Part shown: positions 36,301-43,995 of the stretch, one piece after another
How the letters are laid out: the number at the start of each line of letters is the position of its first letter
How positions within the stretch are numbered: position 1 is the stretch's first letter
From: Chitinophaga sp. XS-30
GTDB lineage: Bacteria; Bacteroidota; Bacteroidia; Chitinophagales; Chitinophagaceae
NCBI RefSeq assembly: GCF_008086345.1
Contig: NZ_CP043006.1
Span: 2,416,032 to 2,480,031 of the forward strand
Reading direction: 5' to 3'
DNA: 64,000 nucleotides
Program-made: the position numbers and the translations under genes
The notes under the pieces: generated by a model
Databases searched by the model: none
Seen by the model: only the letters and a program-made list of their open reading frames with translations
Told to the model about the DNA's origin: nothing

Positions 36301-37034
36301 CCCGTGCTCCTTTCTCTGGACAGTGTCTGGTAGCCGGTACTCACCGTAACAGCGGCCATTTCATACACCTTTGTTTTCATTGTTACCAGAGACAGGTTGA
36401 TGCCATCGCCGTTCTTCGCTATATGCAGTGTTACATCTTCCGGATCCAGCTGCATTTCCCGGGCTTCTACGTTCACACCGGTAAAAACAAGCTGCAGCCT
36501 GACACCGCTCCACTTCAGGGAGAACTCTCCGTTATTATTGGTGGATGTAGCGCGCGTGGAGCCTTTCTGGGAAACGGTGACACCAGACAAAGGGCTCCCG
36601 TCTTCATTTACAACGCGCCCACGCACATCGATCACTGTATCTCTTTTTAGTGCGGGTTGCGGAGGCGCTTTTGTTTGAAATAGAATGATCACCCGTTCTT
36701 TAATCTCGAATTGCAGGGGCTGCATTTTAAATACCACCTGCAGGAAATCGTTTAATGGTTGGTTTTTAGCAGTAACAGTGACCGGTCTGGAAGAGGTTAG
36801 CATAGGGTCTGTATAGATAAACACATAGCCCGTTTGTTTTTCAACGGCATTAAAAACAGTGGAGAGCGGAACATTGTTACCCGAGAAGGTCACTGTTTGC
36901 GAAACCACTTTCGCAGAAACATTTAGAAAACCAGCAGTGAGCAGAATTGCAGCCAGCCTCATAACTGAGAAGATTTTGGTGATGCGGCGATCGATCCCGC
37001 AGGCGGGTCCGCCACAAATAGCAGTTTTTAGCAT
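33333..37034 (-). CDS. SusC/RagA TonB-linked outer-membrane receptor with STN domain
   Basis: 1,233 residues. The N-terminus (signal segment around residues 26-45) is followed by a secretin/TonB short N-terminal (STN) domain ([19 protein letters not shown]...), then a carboxypeptidase-regulatory-like domain ([20 protein letters not shown]). Next come the TonB box region, the plug ([54 protein letters not shown]) and a beta barrel ending in an aromatic residue (VGARVSF). The STN domain marks a transducer that signals through FecR to the ECF sigma factor; both genes lie immediately upstream on the same strand. Imports an unknown nutrient by TonB energy. Confidence 0.95.
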   Translation of the reverse strand: [1233 protein letters not shown]

Positions 37035-37041
37035 ACATTTG
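37034..37041 (+). promoter_or_regulatory. Antisense -7 box TACATTTG at the susC start codon
   Basis: An exact TAnnTTTG on the plus strand, touching the complement of the minus-strand susC ATG. No -33 TTTG at the usual distance. The second locus has the same arrangement at 47843-47850. Confidence 0.4.
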
Positions 37042-37047
37042 TGCTGT

Positions 37048-37140
37048 TTAGGTGAAAAAAAGCAGTCTTTGCACCGACCTTGTTTTTAATTTTACCCGAA
37101 CTCCCGGCCAGGGATGTTACCAGCATCCCTGGCTTTTTTT
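37048..37140 (+). ncRNA. Candidate cis-antisense small RNA to the minus-strand susC leader
   Basis: Predicted on the strand opposite to susC. It would start just after the TACATTTG box and end at a perfect 9-bp hairpin CCAGGGATG / CATCCCTGG (37108-37132) followed by seven T. Length about 93 nt, fully inside the 212-bp FecR-SusC gap. In Bacteroides, antisense RNAs of this size (such as DonS of B. fragilis) sit between the anti-sigma gene and susC and repress susC; this would be the counterpart in another order. Not proven by sequence alone. Confidence 0.45.
37108..37140 (+). terminator. Hairpin with T-tract antisense to the SusC cluster
   Basis: Perfect 9-bp stem, 7-nt loop, one C, then seven T on the plus strand. 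No protein gene on this strand needs it. Confidence 0.7.
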
Positions 37141-37246
37141 GTTGCGAATAAACGATTCTGGTATGATAGCGATAATTAATGGCAACAGGTACCCTGTTCG
37201 CCTTCCTGGAAAGGCTTGTTCATCGTTTGAATTTTATGGTTGAATA

Positions 37247-38362
37247 TTATGCTGTAACTGTCAGTGTTCTTCCTTCCATTTCAAATTTGACTCCCATTTT
37301 TTGCAGGATGTAAAGCACATCCCCCAGCTTCAGGTTCCTGAAGATCTTTCCTCTGAAAATGATATCCTGTACGTTGTTTTTATAAACTACCTTGATGTCG
37401 TACCAGCGTTCGAGCTGCCGCATGACCACGCGTAAAGACTGCCCTTCAAAATCGAAGAAGCCGTTCTTCCAGGCGGTAACGCTGCTCACGTCTATATTAT
37501 CTACGATCTGAATCGAATCTGTGATGCGTGCCTGCTGACCGGGCTTCAGCACTACATTTCCGACGCTCACGGCGCCTTCGAGCAAGGTGGTGTTGATGCT
37601 GGGCTCCTCCTCGTAAGCATTGATGTTGAAATACGTACCCAGCACTTCTACCTCTGCTTTGTTGTTCACATTTACACGGAAGGGCATGTTCTTCTTTTTA
37701 GCCACTTCGAAATAGGCTTCCCCTTTGATCTCCACTCTTCTTTCGCGGCCGGTAAACACGGTCGGATAGCGGATGGAACTGGCCGCGTTCAGCCACACCT
37801 GCGTACCGTCCGGCAAGACGATCTGGAATTGTCTGCCATTTGGCGTGTGCATGGTGTTGTACATTACTTCGTTGCCCTTCGCTTCGTAAACCAGCGAACC
37901 GTTCACCACTTTTGCGACGGCTCCGCCCTGCAGCGCGATAATACCGTTTCGCAAGGTGTCCAGTGAAACCTGCGTGTTATCCGCCAGTGTGAGAATGGCG
38001 CCGTTTTTACCGGGTGAGATCTCCGTTTGCTGTGCTACTTTCACAGGTTGATCGCTGTTATACAGCAAATAGGTGCCGAGGGATATGAGCAGTATGGCCG
38101 CCGCGGCCGCCCAGCGCCATATCTGGATACGCCGTACTGTTGTTTGCGGTATCTGCTTCATCAGTTCGCCCAGTATCCGTTCCCCTGTAGCAGCGTCTCC
38201 CGTGAGCGGCCGGGTGTCATCGTTGAATTGCTCATCCAGCAGGGCTGCGAAGTACACCTGGCTTTGAGGAGACCGCATCAGCCGGGCAAGCTGATCCCGT
38301 TCCTCTTGTGTAAGGTTACCTTCGAGATATTTGTCTAAAAGAGATTGTAATAACGGCTCCAT
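37247..38362 (-). CDS. FecR-type anti-sigma factor
   Basis: 371 residues. Cytoplasmic N-terminus (LLQSLLDKYLEGNLTQEER) for sigma binding, one membrane helix at about 80-102 (WRWAAAAAILLISLGTYLLY), then the periplasmic FecR domain (LADNTQVSLDTLRNG; TPNGRQFQIVLPDGTQVWLNAASSIRYPT) and the C-terminal DUF4974-like region (SLRVVMRQLERWYDIKVVY; KLGDVLYILQKMGVKFE). It passes the signal from the SusC STN domain to the sigma factor, usually through proteolysis that includes an RseP-type step. It lies 53 bp behind the sigma gene. Confidence 0.94.
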   Translation of the reverse strand: MEPLLQSLLDKYLEGNLTQEERDQLARLMRSPQSQVYFAALLDEQFNDDTRPLTGDAATGERILGELMKQIPQTTVRRIQIWRWAAAAAILLISLGTYLLYNSDQPVKVAQQTEISPGKNGAILTLADNTQVSLDTLRNGIIALQGGAVAKVVNGSLVYEAKGNEVMYNTMHTPNGRQFQIVLPDGTQVWLNAASSIRYPTVFTGRERRVEIKGEAYFEVAKKKNMPFRVNVNNKAEVEVLGTYFNINAYEEEPSINTTLLEGAVSVGNVVLKPGQQARITDSIQIVDNIDVSSVTAWKNGFFDFEGQSLRVVMRQLERWYDIKVVYKNNVQDIIFRGKIFRNLKLGDVLYILQKMGVKFEMEGRTLTVTA

Positions 38363-38415
38363 ATGCTGGGGACGCAGAAAAAAGGAAATAGTATCAGTGA
38401 AGGGTAAAAAATATT

Positions 38416-39009
38416 TTAATCTCTGGGCAGCAGGAGGAAAATGATGGCCAGGTGTACAGAGCGGTCTATCAGGAACTGGCGGATGGAAGCCAGGGCTTTG
38501 GACATATGGGTGCGAACGGTGAGTGGCGATATCTGCATTTCTTCTGCGATCTCTTCATAAGTTTTTCCGCCATCGCGGCTCAGGCGGTAAGCACGTTGCT
38601 GCTGGGCAGGCAGGGCATTGATCGCTTCATTTAGCAGTTGATGATACTCCTTTATCGTGAGCTGATGGTCTGGCTGCAGGTAATCGTCCTGCGGCAATTC
38701 GGTTTCATCTGCTCCCAGCTCCACGTGAAAAACGGTGCTACGGAGCTTACTGATGAGGATATTCCGGGACATGACCAACAGAAAAGGCCGGAACGCACGC
38801 ACTTCCGGAAGTGTGTTGCGGGACAGCCATACTTTCAGGAACACTTCCTGTACAACATCTTCAGCGGTCTGAGCAGATTTGAAATACACCCGGGCCAGCG
38901 AATAGATCCTGTTCCAGTAGCGGCCATAGAGCTGAGTGAAGGCATTTACATCCCCGTTGGCTACGCGTAAGAGCAGCTCTCTTTCGTTATATGGTTGATC
39001 GGCCGGCAA
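38416..39009 (-). CDS. ECF RNA polymerase sigma-70 factor
   Basis: 197 residues. Region 2 is FTQLYGRYWNRIYSLARVYF and AEDVVQEVFLKVWLSR. Region 4 is INALPAQQQRAYRLSRDGGKTYEEIAEEMQISPLTVRTHMSKALASIRQFL. A short hydrophobic tail (HLAIIFLLLPRD) is typical of the Bacteroidota FecI-like group. It heads the minus-strand cluster of FecR, SusC and SusD and would direct transcription of susC-susD when released by FecR. Confidence 0.94.
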   Translation of the reverse strand: MPADQPYNERELLLRVANGDVNAFTQLYGRYWNRIYSLARVYFKSAQTAEDVVQEVFLKVWLSRNTLPEVRAFRPFLLVMSRNILISKLRSTVFHVELGADETELPQDDYLQPDHQLTIKEYHQLLNEAINALPAQQQRAYRLSRDGGKTYEEIAEEMQISPLTVRTHMSKALASIRQFLIDRSVHLAIIFLLLPRD

Positions 39010-39235
39010 TAATTATTTGTTGAAGCGCTGGGTTGCAAACTAAAAAAAAAAATTGGGAGTATATGGGAAATGTGTTATAAAAGATAAAAAGGGTAAAAAA
39101 GCACTGGATAGCAGCCAGCAAAGTGGATTGTAACCTATCCATTAGCGTAGTGTAGCGGGTGGACGCACTGATCGGGATCACCCTCGATAAATTTGAAACG
39201 GAGAATACGGTGGTGCGCCATCCCGGCGTCGGAAG
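39010..39235. other. Gap upstream of the sigma gene, nothing firm
   Basis: AT-rich with an 11-A run at about 39043-39052 and TTAGTTTG on the minus strand nearby, a near match to a -7 box with no -33 partner. No gene. Confidence 0.3.
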
Positions 39236-39273
39236 GGGGCTGTCTCAGTTACTTTTGAGACGGCCCCTTTTTT
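39236..39273 (+). terminator. Intrinsic terminator
   Basis: 12-bp stem (39236-39247 with 39256-39267, one wobble pair) GGGGCTGTCTCA / TGAGACGGCCCC, then six T. Stops plus-strand transcription just before the convergent gene at 39326. Confidence 0.7.
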
Positions 39274-39325
39274 ATTTCCTATTAGAAAAGTCTTCCACCC
39301 CCGCGGAAAATATCAATCCTAATCA

Positions 39326-40630
39326 TCACAACGAATCCCTGTAAACCCTCACCGCTTCCGGCCCAAAATCATACACCTTGCCCTTGCTCCTGAACCAGGT
39401 ATCTTTCACCGCACCAACGCCATTAAAGCGATATTGCAGGCCCACGATGCCCGTTGGTTTATCAGGGATTGTAAGCTGGTAAGCTTCCCGGCCATTTACG
39501 GACAGGCGCATTTGCCGGTTTTCCGTTTCCACACGCAGCGTTGCCCATTGGGTGAGGTCACACCCAAAGCCGGAGAGATCGGCATTCTTGCTCGTTACAT
39601 AATAACCCGCAGCCACGAGGGTGAGATCGCCAATGCAGTTCTTCGAGGATAAGGGGATGATGATGATATTATTCTTGCATTGTATCAATACCTCCACATG
39701 CTGGCAGGCGCCGGCACTCTGTGAGTATGCATTTCGCACTGTTGTCTCGAAAATAAAGTTATCGTTTTGCAGGTCGCCCAGGTCCAGTTGATTGAAGAAG
39801 CGGATGCGCGGTGGTTTTGGATACAATGAGAGGTTGTAGGTGCGCAGTGCGTTCGTATCTACTTCCACGCGATCTTCCCTGATACAGGCTTCCTTCTTGA
39901 AATACAGCGGCTCCGGTTCATTTTCAGCCAGGCAGAGCCAGCCATCGGAAGTGATCTGCAGGTTCTCGCTTTTCATCACCTCCCCGTCTATCAACAGCTT
40001 CGCGTTGAAAAAGCCGGGGTAATAATAAATCGCCGAATGCGTATGCCTGTCGCGGGACACCAGCGTTTTGCGCCGGATATCCCAGGTTTGTGCAATGTGA
40101 ACGGAATCCGTCTGCGCCGCTGTGGCGTCGTAGGTAAACACCACGGAGTTGGGCACGCCTTCCGAGATCACTTTATTGAGCGAGAAGCTGAATTTCGAAG
40201 GATCGGGCTTCGGCTTTTTGCCGGAGAAAGCGAAGAGCCCTGCCAGTACGACCAGTATAGCGATTTCCGGCACGGCATAAAGCAAAGCCCTTTTATTCCG
40301 TTTCAACGGCCGCGCTGTTTCGACAGTTGCCAGATCATTCGGGAGCTGCCCGGCTGAGGGGCGGGGAGGTGCTGTGTACGCCCGCCAATCTGTCCACCCC
40401 AGGAATTGGGCCAGCGTGTTCAGCGTCGTCAGCGAAGGGGCGTTCTTGTAGGTGACTTTGCCCCATACGCGCTTTAATGTAGACACGCTCAACTGCACAT
40501 TGGTCTTGTCTGCAATCAGTTCGGACAGCTTTTCAAAATCATAATTCGTCCAGCGCGCGGCATCGCCCCGGTTGATCAGGGCCTCTATTTCCTGCAGGCA
40601 ACGCTTGATATATAACGATTCTTCATTCAT
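39326..40630 (-). CDS. HTH - membrane helix - LamG-like extracellular protein, function unknown
   Basis: 434 residues. Residues 1-90 form a DNA-binding-like helical domain (NYDFEKLSELIADKTNVQLSVSTLKRVWGKV, then TLNTLAQFLGWTDW), which reads like the helical 'two HTH' start of Bacteroidota regulators. One membrane helix lies at about 115-135 (LLYAVPEIAILVVLAGLFAFS). The large outer part has a PKD-like strand pattern (SKFSFSLNKVISEGVPNSVVFTYD) and a concanavalin A/LamG-like end (LRVETENRQMRLSVNGREAYQLT). Architecture suggests a one-component sensor that binds DNA in the cytoplasm and something in the periplasm. Divergent from the LamG-like secreted gene at 40759, a likely target. No enzyme motif. 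Confidence 0.6.
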   Translation of the reverse strand: MNEESLYIKRCLQEIEALINRGDAARWTNYDFEKLSELIADKTNVQLSVSTLKRVWGKVTYKNAPSLTTLNTLAQFLGWTDWRAYTAPPRPSAGQLPNDLATVETARPLKRNKRALLYAVPEIAILVVLAGLFAFSGKKPKPDPSKFSFSLNKVISEGVPNSVVFTYDATAAQTDSVHIAQTWDIRRKTLVSRDRHTHSAIYYYPGFFNAKLLIDGEVMKSENLQITSDGWLCLAENEPEPLYFKKEACIREDRVEVDTNALRTYNLSLYPKPPRIRFFNQLDLGDLQNDNFIFETTVRNAYSQSAGACQHVEVLIQCKNNIIIIPLSSKNCIGDLTLVAAGYYVTSKNADLSGFGCDLTQWATLRVETENRQMRLSVNGREAYQLTIPDKPTGIVGLQYRFNGVGAVKDTWFRSKGKVYDFGPEAVRVYRDSL

Positions 40631-40694
40631 TTGTAACTGATAGTGAATTGTTTGTATAATGAACAGGATTGGAACATCATTGAACTGGTTCTGC

Positions 40695-40727
40695 TTGGCA
40701 AGATAATGCCTCCATGCCTCAAATTTG
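40695..40727 (+). promoter_or_regulatory. Promoter-like boxes TTGG - 21 nt - CAAATTTG
   Basis: Close to the TTTG / TAnnTTTG consensus (one mismatch in each box) with a suitable spacer, 31 bp before ATG 40759. Confidence 0.4.
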
Positions 40728-40758
40728 GGTCATTTATAACTTACTTCAAAATAGCAAC

Positions 40759-41427
40759 ATGATCCGAAAAGTTAAACTTGTATCCCTCATCAGTCTGTTG
40801 TCAGCCTGTTCGGCCATTTTACCCGTCCGGGCGCAGGAAAAGAAGATCGACCTTGGCAACACTGCCAACTGGCAGTTATACGGCCGGCCGCATGCCCCAT
40901 TCATCGGCAGGGACAGCATCGTGTTTGAACACAATGATTCCACCAATGGGGTATTGATGTTAAAGAACGAAACCATTGGTGATGCCGTGATAGAGCTGGA
41001 CGTGCGTGGCCGGAATGATATGAATAGCAATTTCGTCGGGCTGGCTTTTCATATGGAGAATGAAAAGAAGTATGAACTGGTGTATTTCCGTCCCTTTAAC
41101 TTCTTCAATCGCGATACCCTGAGGCGGACCCGCTCGGTGCAGTATGTCTTTGAGCCGGAATTTCCCTGGTACAAACTGAGGGAGCAACATCCCGGTCAAT
41201 ACGAGAACCGTGTGGTGCCTACGCCTGATCCCGACCAATGGTTCCATGTCAGGATCGTCATTGCTCATCCGTCCATCAAGGTATATGTCAACAACAGCGC
41301 CAGCCCCTGCCTGTCGGTAGAAAGCCTTTCGGCCGCCAAAACCGGCAGGATCGGGTTGCATGTGGGGCCGGGTACCCGCGCCAGCTTTGCCAACCTGACA
41401 ATTACGCCGTCGAAGGCGGCCTGGTGA
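40759..41427 (+). CDS. Secreted LamG/DUF1080-like beta-sandwich protein
   Basis: 222 residues from ATG 40759 (an upstream in-frame ATG at 40714 lies in the promoter). Signal peptide MIRKVKLVSLISLLSACSAI... cleaved near VRAQ. The fold is concanavalin A-like: DAVIELDVRGRN, NFVGLAFHMENEKKYELVYFRPFNF, WFHVRIVIAHPSIKVYVNN and GRIGLHVGPGTRASFANLTI. This resembles DUF1080/LamG domains that bind or cleave carbohydrates, but no catalytic residues are clear. Divergent from the HTH-membrane protein, whose C-terminal half has the same kind of fold. Confidence 0.75.
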   Translation: MIRKVKLVSLISLLSACSAILPVRAQEKKIDLGNTANWQLYGRPHAPFIGRDSIVFEHNDSTNGVLMLKNETIGDAVIELDVRGRNDMNSNFVGLAFHMENEKKYELVYFRPFNFFNRDTLRRTRSVQYVFEPEFPWYKLREQHPGQYENRVVPTPDPDQWFHVRIVIAHPSIKVYVNNSASPCLSVESLSAAKTGRIGLHVGPGTRASFANLTITPSKAAW

Positions 41428-41504
41428 GTGATGGAGTGATAACTGCTCCTGCGGGTACAAGCAAAAAATAGCACAAGTGATTTTTTTCCGCCAATTCAAC
41501 CTGA

Positions 41505-41536
41505 GGGGAGTAATCGAAGGGTTGCTCCCCATTTTT
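41505..41536 (+). terminator. Terminator behind the LamG-like gene
   Basis: GGGGAGTAA / TTGCTCCCC (one wobble) with an 8-nt loop, then a T-rich tail ATTTTTG. Confidence 0.65.
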
Positions 41537-41636
41537 GTTTGTAGGTGACCATGAATAGATCGGGTGCGGGTAGTCAGGTAATGCCGTACACTTTCTAAAG
41601 GCGGATATCCCATGTTGTCTTGTCCCATAAAAAATA

Positions 41637-41666
41637 AACGGGAAGGCCAGTCAGCCTTCCCGTTTT
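41637..41666. terminator. Bidirectional terminator between convergent genes
   Basis: Perfect 11-bp stem AACGGGAAGGC / GCCTTCCCGTT with 6-nt loop, T-tract on both strands. It ends the epoxide hydrolase gene on the minus strand. Confidence 0.75.
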
Positions 41667-41684
41667 AATGCGCATATACTTATT

Positions 41685-42863
41685 TTACTGCGTGCTTTTA
41701 AAAAACGCATCCACTTCCTTCGCCCACAATTCCGGCGTTTCCATCGCAGCAAAGTGGCCGCCTTTTTCCATAACGGTAAACCGTTTTACATTTACCTTTC
41801 TCTCCGCCCATTCCTTCGGCGTAGGGGCATCGCCGGGGAATATCGCCACACCGGTGGGGGTATTCACCTTTTTGCCTGAAGCCAGCTGCTGGAAGGCGCC
41901 CATCGCATAAGTGCGCATGGAGGAATTGATCGTCTGGCTCACCCAGTAGATCATGATATTGGTGAGCAGCTCGTCCTTTGTGAAATGGTCCTCAATAGTA
42001 CCGTCCGGTGTGCGCCAGCTGTTGAACTTTTCAACGATCCAGGAGGCCAGCCCAACCGGGGAATCATTCAGGCCGTAGGATTGCGTTTGCGGCTTGGTAG
42101 AGTGCAGCATGGCGTAGGCTCCTTCTGTGTACCACCATTGCTGGATAAACTGTCCGAATTCCTGTTCGGCTTTGGACATCGTGCTCCAGTCTTCCGAACC
42201 GTCAGGGTACCCTACATCTGACAGATGGATGGCGGCCACGTTTTCAGGATAAAGATTGGCGAGCGATTTGGTGATGCCCATGCCTACGTCTCCGCCGGCA
42301 GCAAGGAACGTTTTGTAGCCCAGCACCTCCGTCATCAGCGCGGCAAATATTGCTGCGGAGCCGTCATCGGTCATGGGCACCCGGCTGGAGAAGCCGAAAC
42401 CGGGAATGGAAGGCACTATCACATCGTAGTCGTCTGTCAACAAAGGAATGACTTTGTGATAGCGGTAGAAACAATCCGGCCATCCATGCAAAAGCAGCAG
42501 GGGCCTGGCATCCGGATTTTTACTTTTGATGTGCAGGAAATGAATGGTGAGGCTGTCTATTTCCACGGTGAACTGCGGGAACCGGTTGAGCGCGGCTTCC
42601 TGCTTGCGCCAGTCGTAACCATTCTGCCAATAGGCGACAAGGTTTTGGAGAAATACGAGGTCCGTGCCGTATCTCCAGCCAGCATTTTCGGGCGCATCGG
42701 GCCAGCGGGTCTGTTGGAGGCGGTTTTGGAGGTCGTCCAGTACAGCTTGCTGTACATCAATTTTGAAGGGCTTTGCAGTAGACATATAGTAGGTTTTTTG
42801 GGTTTGAGCGTTTGCCGCTACAGTTATAACAGCGATAGTCAGTAAAAGGATGATCTGTTTCAT
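41685..42863 (-). CDS. Secreted epoxide hydrolase-type alpha/beta hydrolase
   Basis: 392 residues from ATG 42863; the longer frame to 42926 has no family match. Signal peptide MKQIILLLTIAVITVAANAQ. N-terminal epoxide-hydrolase (EHN) domain (KIDVQQAVLDDLQNRLQQTRWPD). The oxyanion motif is LHGWPD (HGWP 126-129), the nucleophile elbow AAGGDVGMG with Asp192, and the catalytic His in KGGHFAAMETPE near the C-terminus. The acid is probably in the FPGDAPTP region. Opens epoxides to diols in microsomal-type enzymes; the natural substrate is unknown. Export to the periplasm suggests an extracellular or detoxifying role. Confidence 0.88.
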   Translation of the reverse strand: MKQIILLLTIAVITVAANAQTQKTYYMSTAKPFKIDVQQAVLDDLQNRLQQTRWPDAPENAGWRYGTDLVFLQNLVAYWQNGYDWRKQEAALNRFPQFTVEIDSLTIHFLHIKSKNPDARPLLLLHGWPDCFYRYHKVIPLLTDDYDVIVPSIPGFGFSSRVPMTDDGSAAIFAALMTEVLGYKTFLAAGGDVGMGITKSLANLYPENVAAIHLSDVGYPDGSEDWSTMSKAEQEFGQFIQQWWYTEGAYAMLHSTKPQTQSYGLNDSPVGLASWIVEKFNSWRTPDGTIEDHFTKDELLTNIMIYWVSQTINSSMRTYAMGAFQQLASGKKVNTPTGVAIFPGDAPTPKEWAERKVNVKRFTVMEKGGHFAAMETPELWAKEVDAFFKSTQ

Positions 42864-43057
42864 GGGTTTTTTTATTTGATGAAACAAAATTCCGGATGGG
42901 TTATGACAACAGTATGTCAGCAGCAAAATACTTTTTTTCAGGAAACAACAAAAAGGCTATTGAAGCGGCGTACCGGGGGAAAGAGAAATACCGCCAGCCC
43001 CGGTCTGATGGTTAACGGCACAGTATGATCGGGCTATCCTGCGTCATTTGACAGAAC

Positions 43058-43474
43058 TTACCGGGTTAACGATAACATCAATGCCATGGCGAGCCGGCAA
43101 TGCAAAGCCGCTGGTGATGGGTTCACAACGATGGCATGACCGCCATCCGGGCGGACCGCAACAGTGTGGGCCCCTGTTGTTTGCACTACCGAATGCTTGC
43201 CATCAGGATGCACCACGATTCTCGGCGATTTGGACTGATCCGCCCCAACCACAACCGTATGCCGGCCATCGGGGCCTACCACAACGGAATGGGCGCCCGT
43301 TTTATGTACTACGGAATGCTGTCCGTTCGGATGCACAATGATCTTCGGTGATCCTGCTTTTCCCGAACCGACGACTATGGTATGGGTACCGTCAGGGTTC
43401 ACCACAACGGTCTGACCATTTGCGAGGCTTGCCATTGCGACAAAGAGCGAAATGAATAAGATTCTGATCATCAT
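43058..43474 (-). CDS. Small secreted protein with PDGxH repeats
   Basis: 138 residues with a signal peptide (MIRILFISLFVAMASLANGQ, starting at the first or second Met). The mature part is about 90 residues of short beta-strand repeats with the pattern [IV]VxPDGxH[ST][IV]V. A larger unit of about 41 residues (SPKIIVHPNGQHSVVHKTG / SPRIVVHPDGKHSVVQTTG) is repeated. I recognise no domain. The regular His, Asp and Gly spacing could bind metal, but this is only a guess. The last ~20 residues (ALHCRLAMALMLSLTR) break the pattern, so the 3' end may be frameshifted. Confidence 0.6.
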   Translation of the reverse strand: MMIRILFISLFVAMASLANGQTVVVNPDGTHTIVVGSGKAGSPKIIVHPNGQHSVVHKTGAHSVVVGPDGRHTVVVGADQSKSPRIVVHPDGKHSVVQTTGAHTVAVRPDGGHAIVVNPSPAALHCRLAMALMLSLTR

Positions 43475-43600
43475 ATCTGAAGTTACTTAAATCCGGATTA
43501 ATAAAACCAATATATCTGGTCTTTTGTATCACTTTAGTACTTCGCCATATTCACTTTTAACTTTTCCGAGGTTGCAATCTTCAATGCTCCCGCCATAATA

Positions 43601-43995
43601 CTATTTCGCCAGCAGGGCCTCTCCTTCAAAAACGACCCCCGGCCAGCCATGCGTCATGAACTGCCTGATATTCTGGTGATCTGAACCGTCAGGATTATTT
43701 AATACAGACTGGTAGTGTTCCGCAAATAAACAGAGCGTATCTGCTTCGTCCAGATCATTTAAACGGGCGAAAGCAAAGACCTTGGCACTACCCTGATTTC
43801 GTCCAGATCATTTAAACGGGCGAAAGCAAAGACCTTGGCACTACCCTGATTTTGACTGGCTTCATTATACGCCTCGCCATTTTTAAAGGCTGTTGGCTGA
43901 TGTTGATAGTAAGTTTCAATAAACCCGATCACCTCTTTGAATGGAAGTGAATTTTCTTTTAATTGTTTGAGCAAAGCCGGCAGTTGCGCTTTCAT
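43601..43995 (-). pseudogene. HopJ-family gene broken by a 53-bp tandem duplication
   Basis: ATG 43995 starts a HopJ type III effector-family protein (KQLKENSLPFKEVIGFIETYY, PTAFKNGEAYNEASQNQGSAKVFAFARL). After LNDLDE the same 53-bp stretch is repeated in direct tandem (about 43747-43850). Because 53 is not a multiple of three, the frame is lost and stops early at 43759. Removing one copy restores a complete protein that ends DHQNIRQFMTHGWPGVVFEG, followed by a short tail EALLAK and a stop at 43601. HopJ homologues are widespread outside pathogens and their function is unclear. The duplication could be a real mutation or an assembly artefact. Confidence 0.85.
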
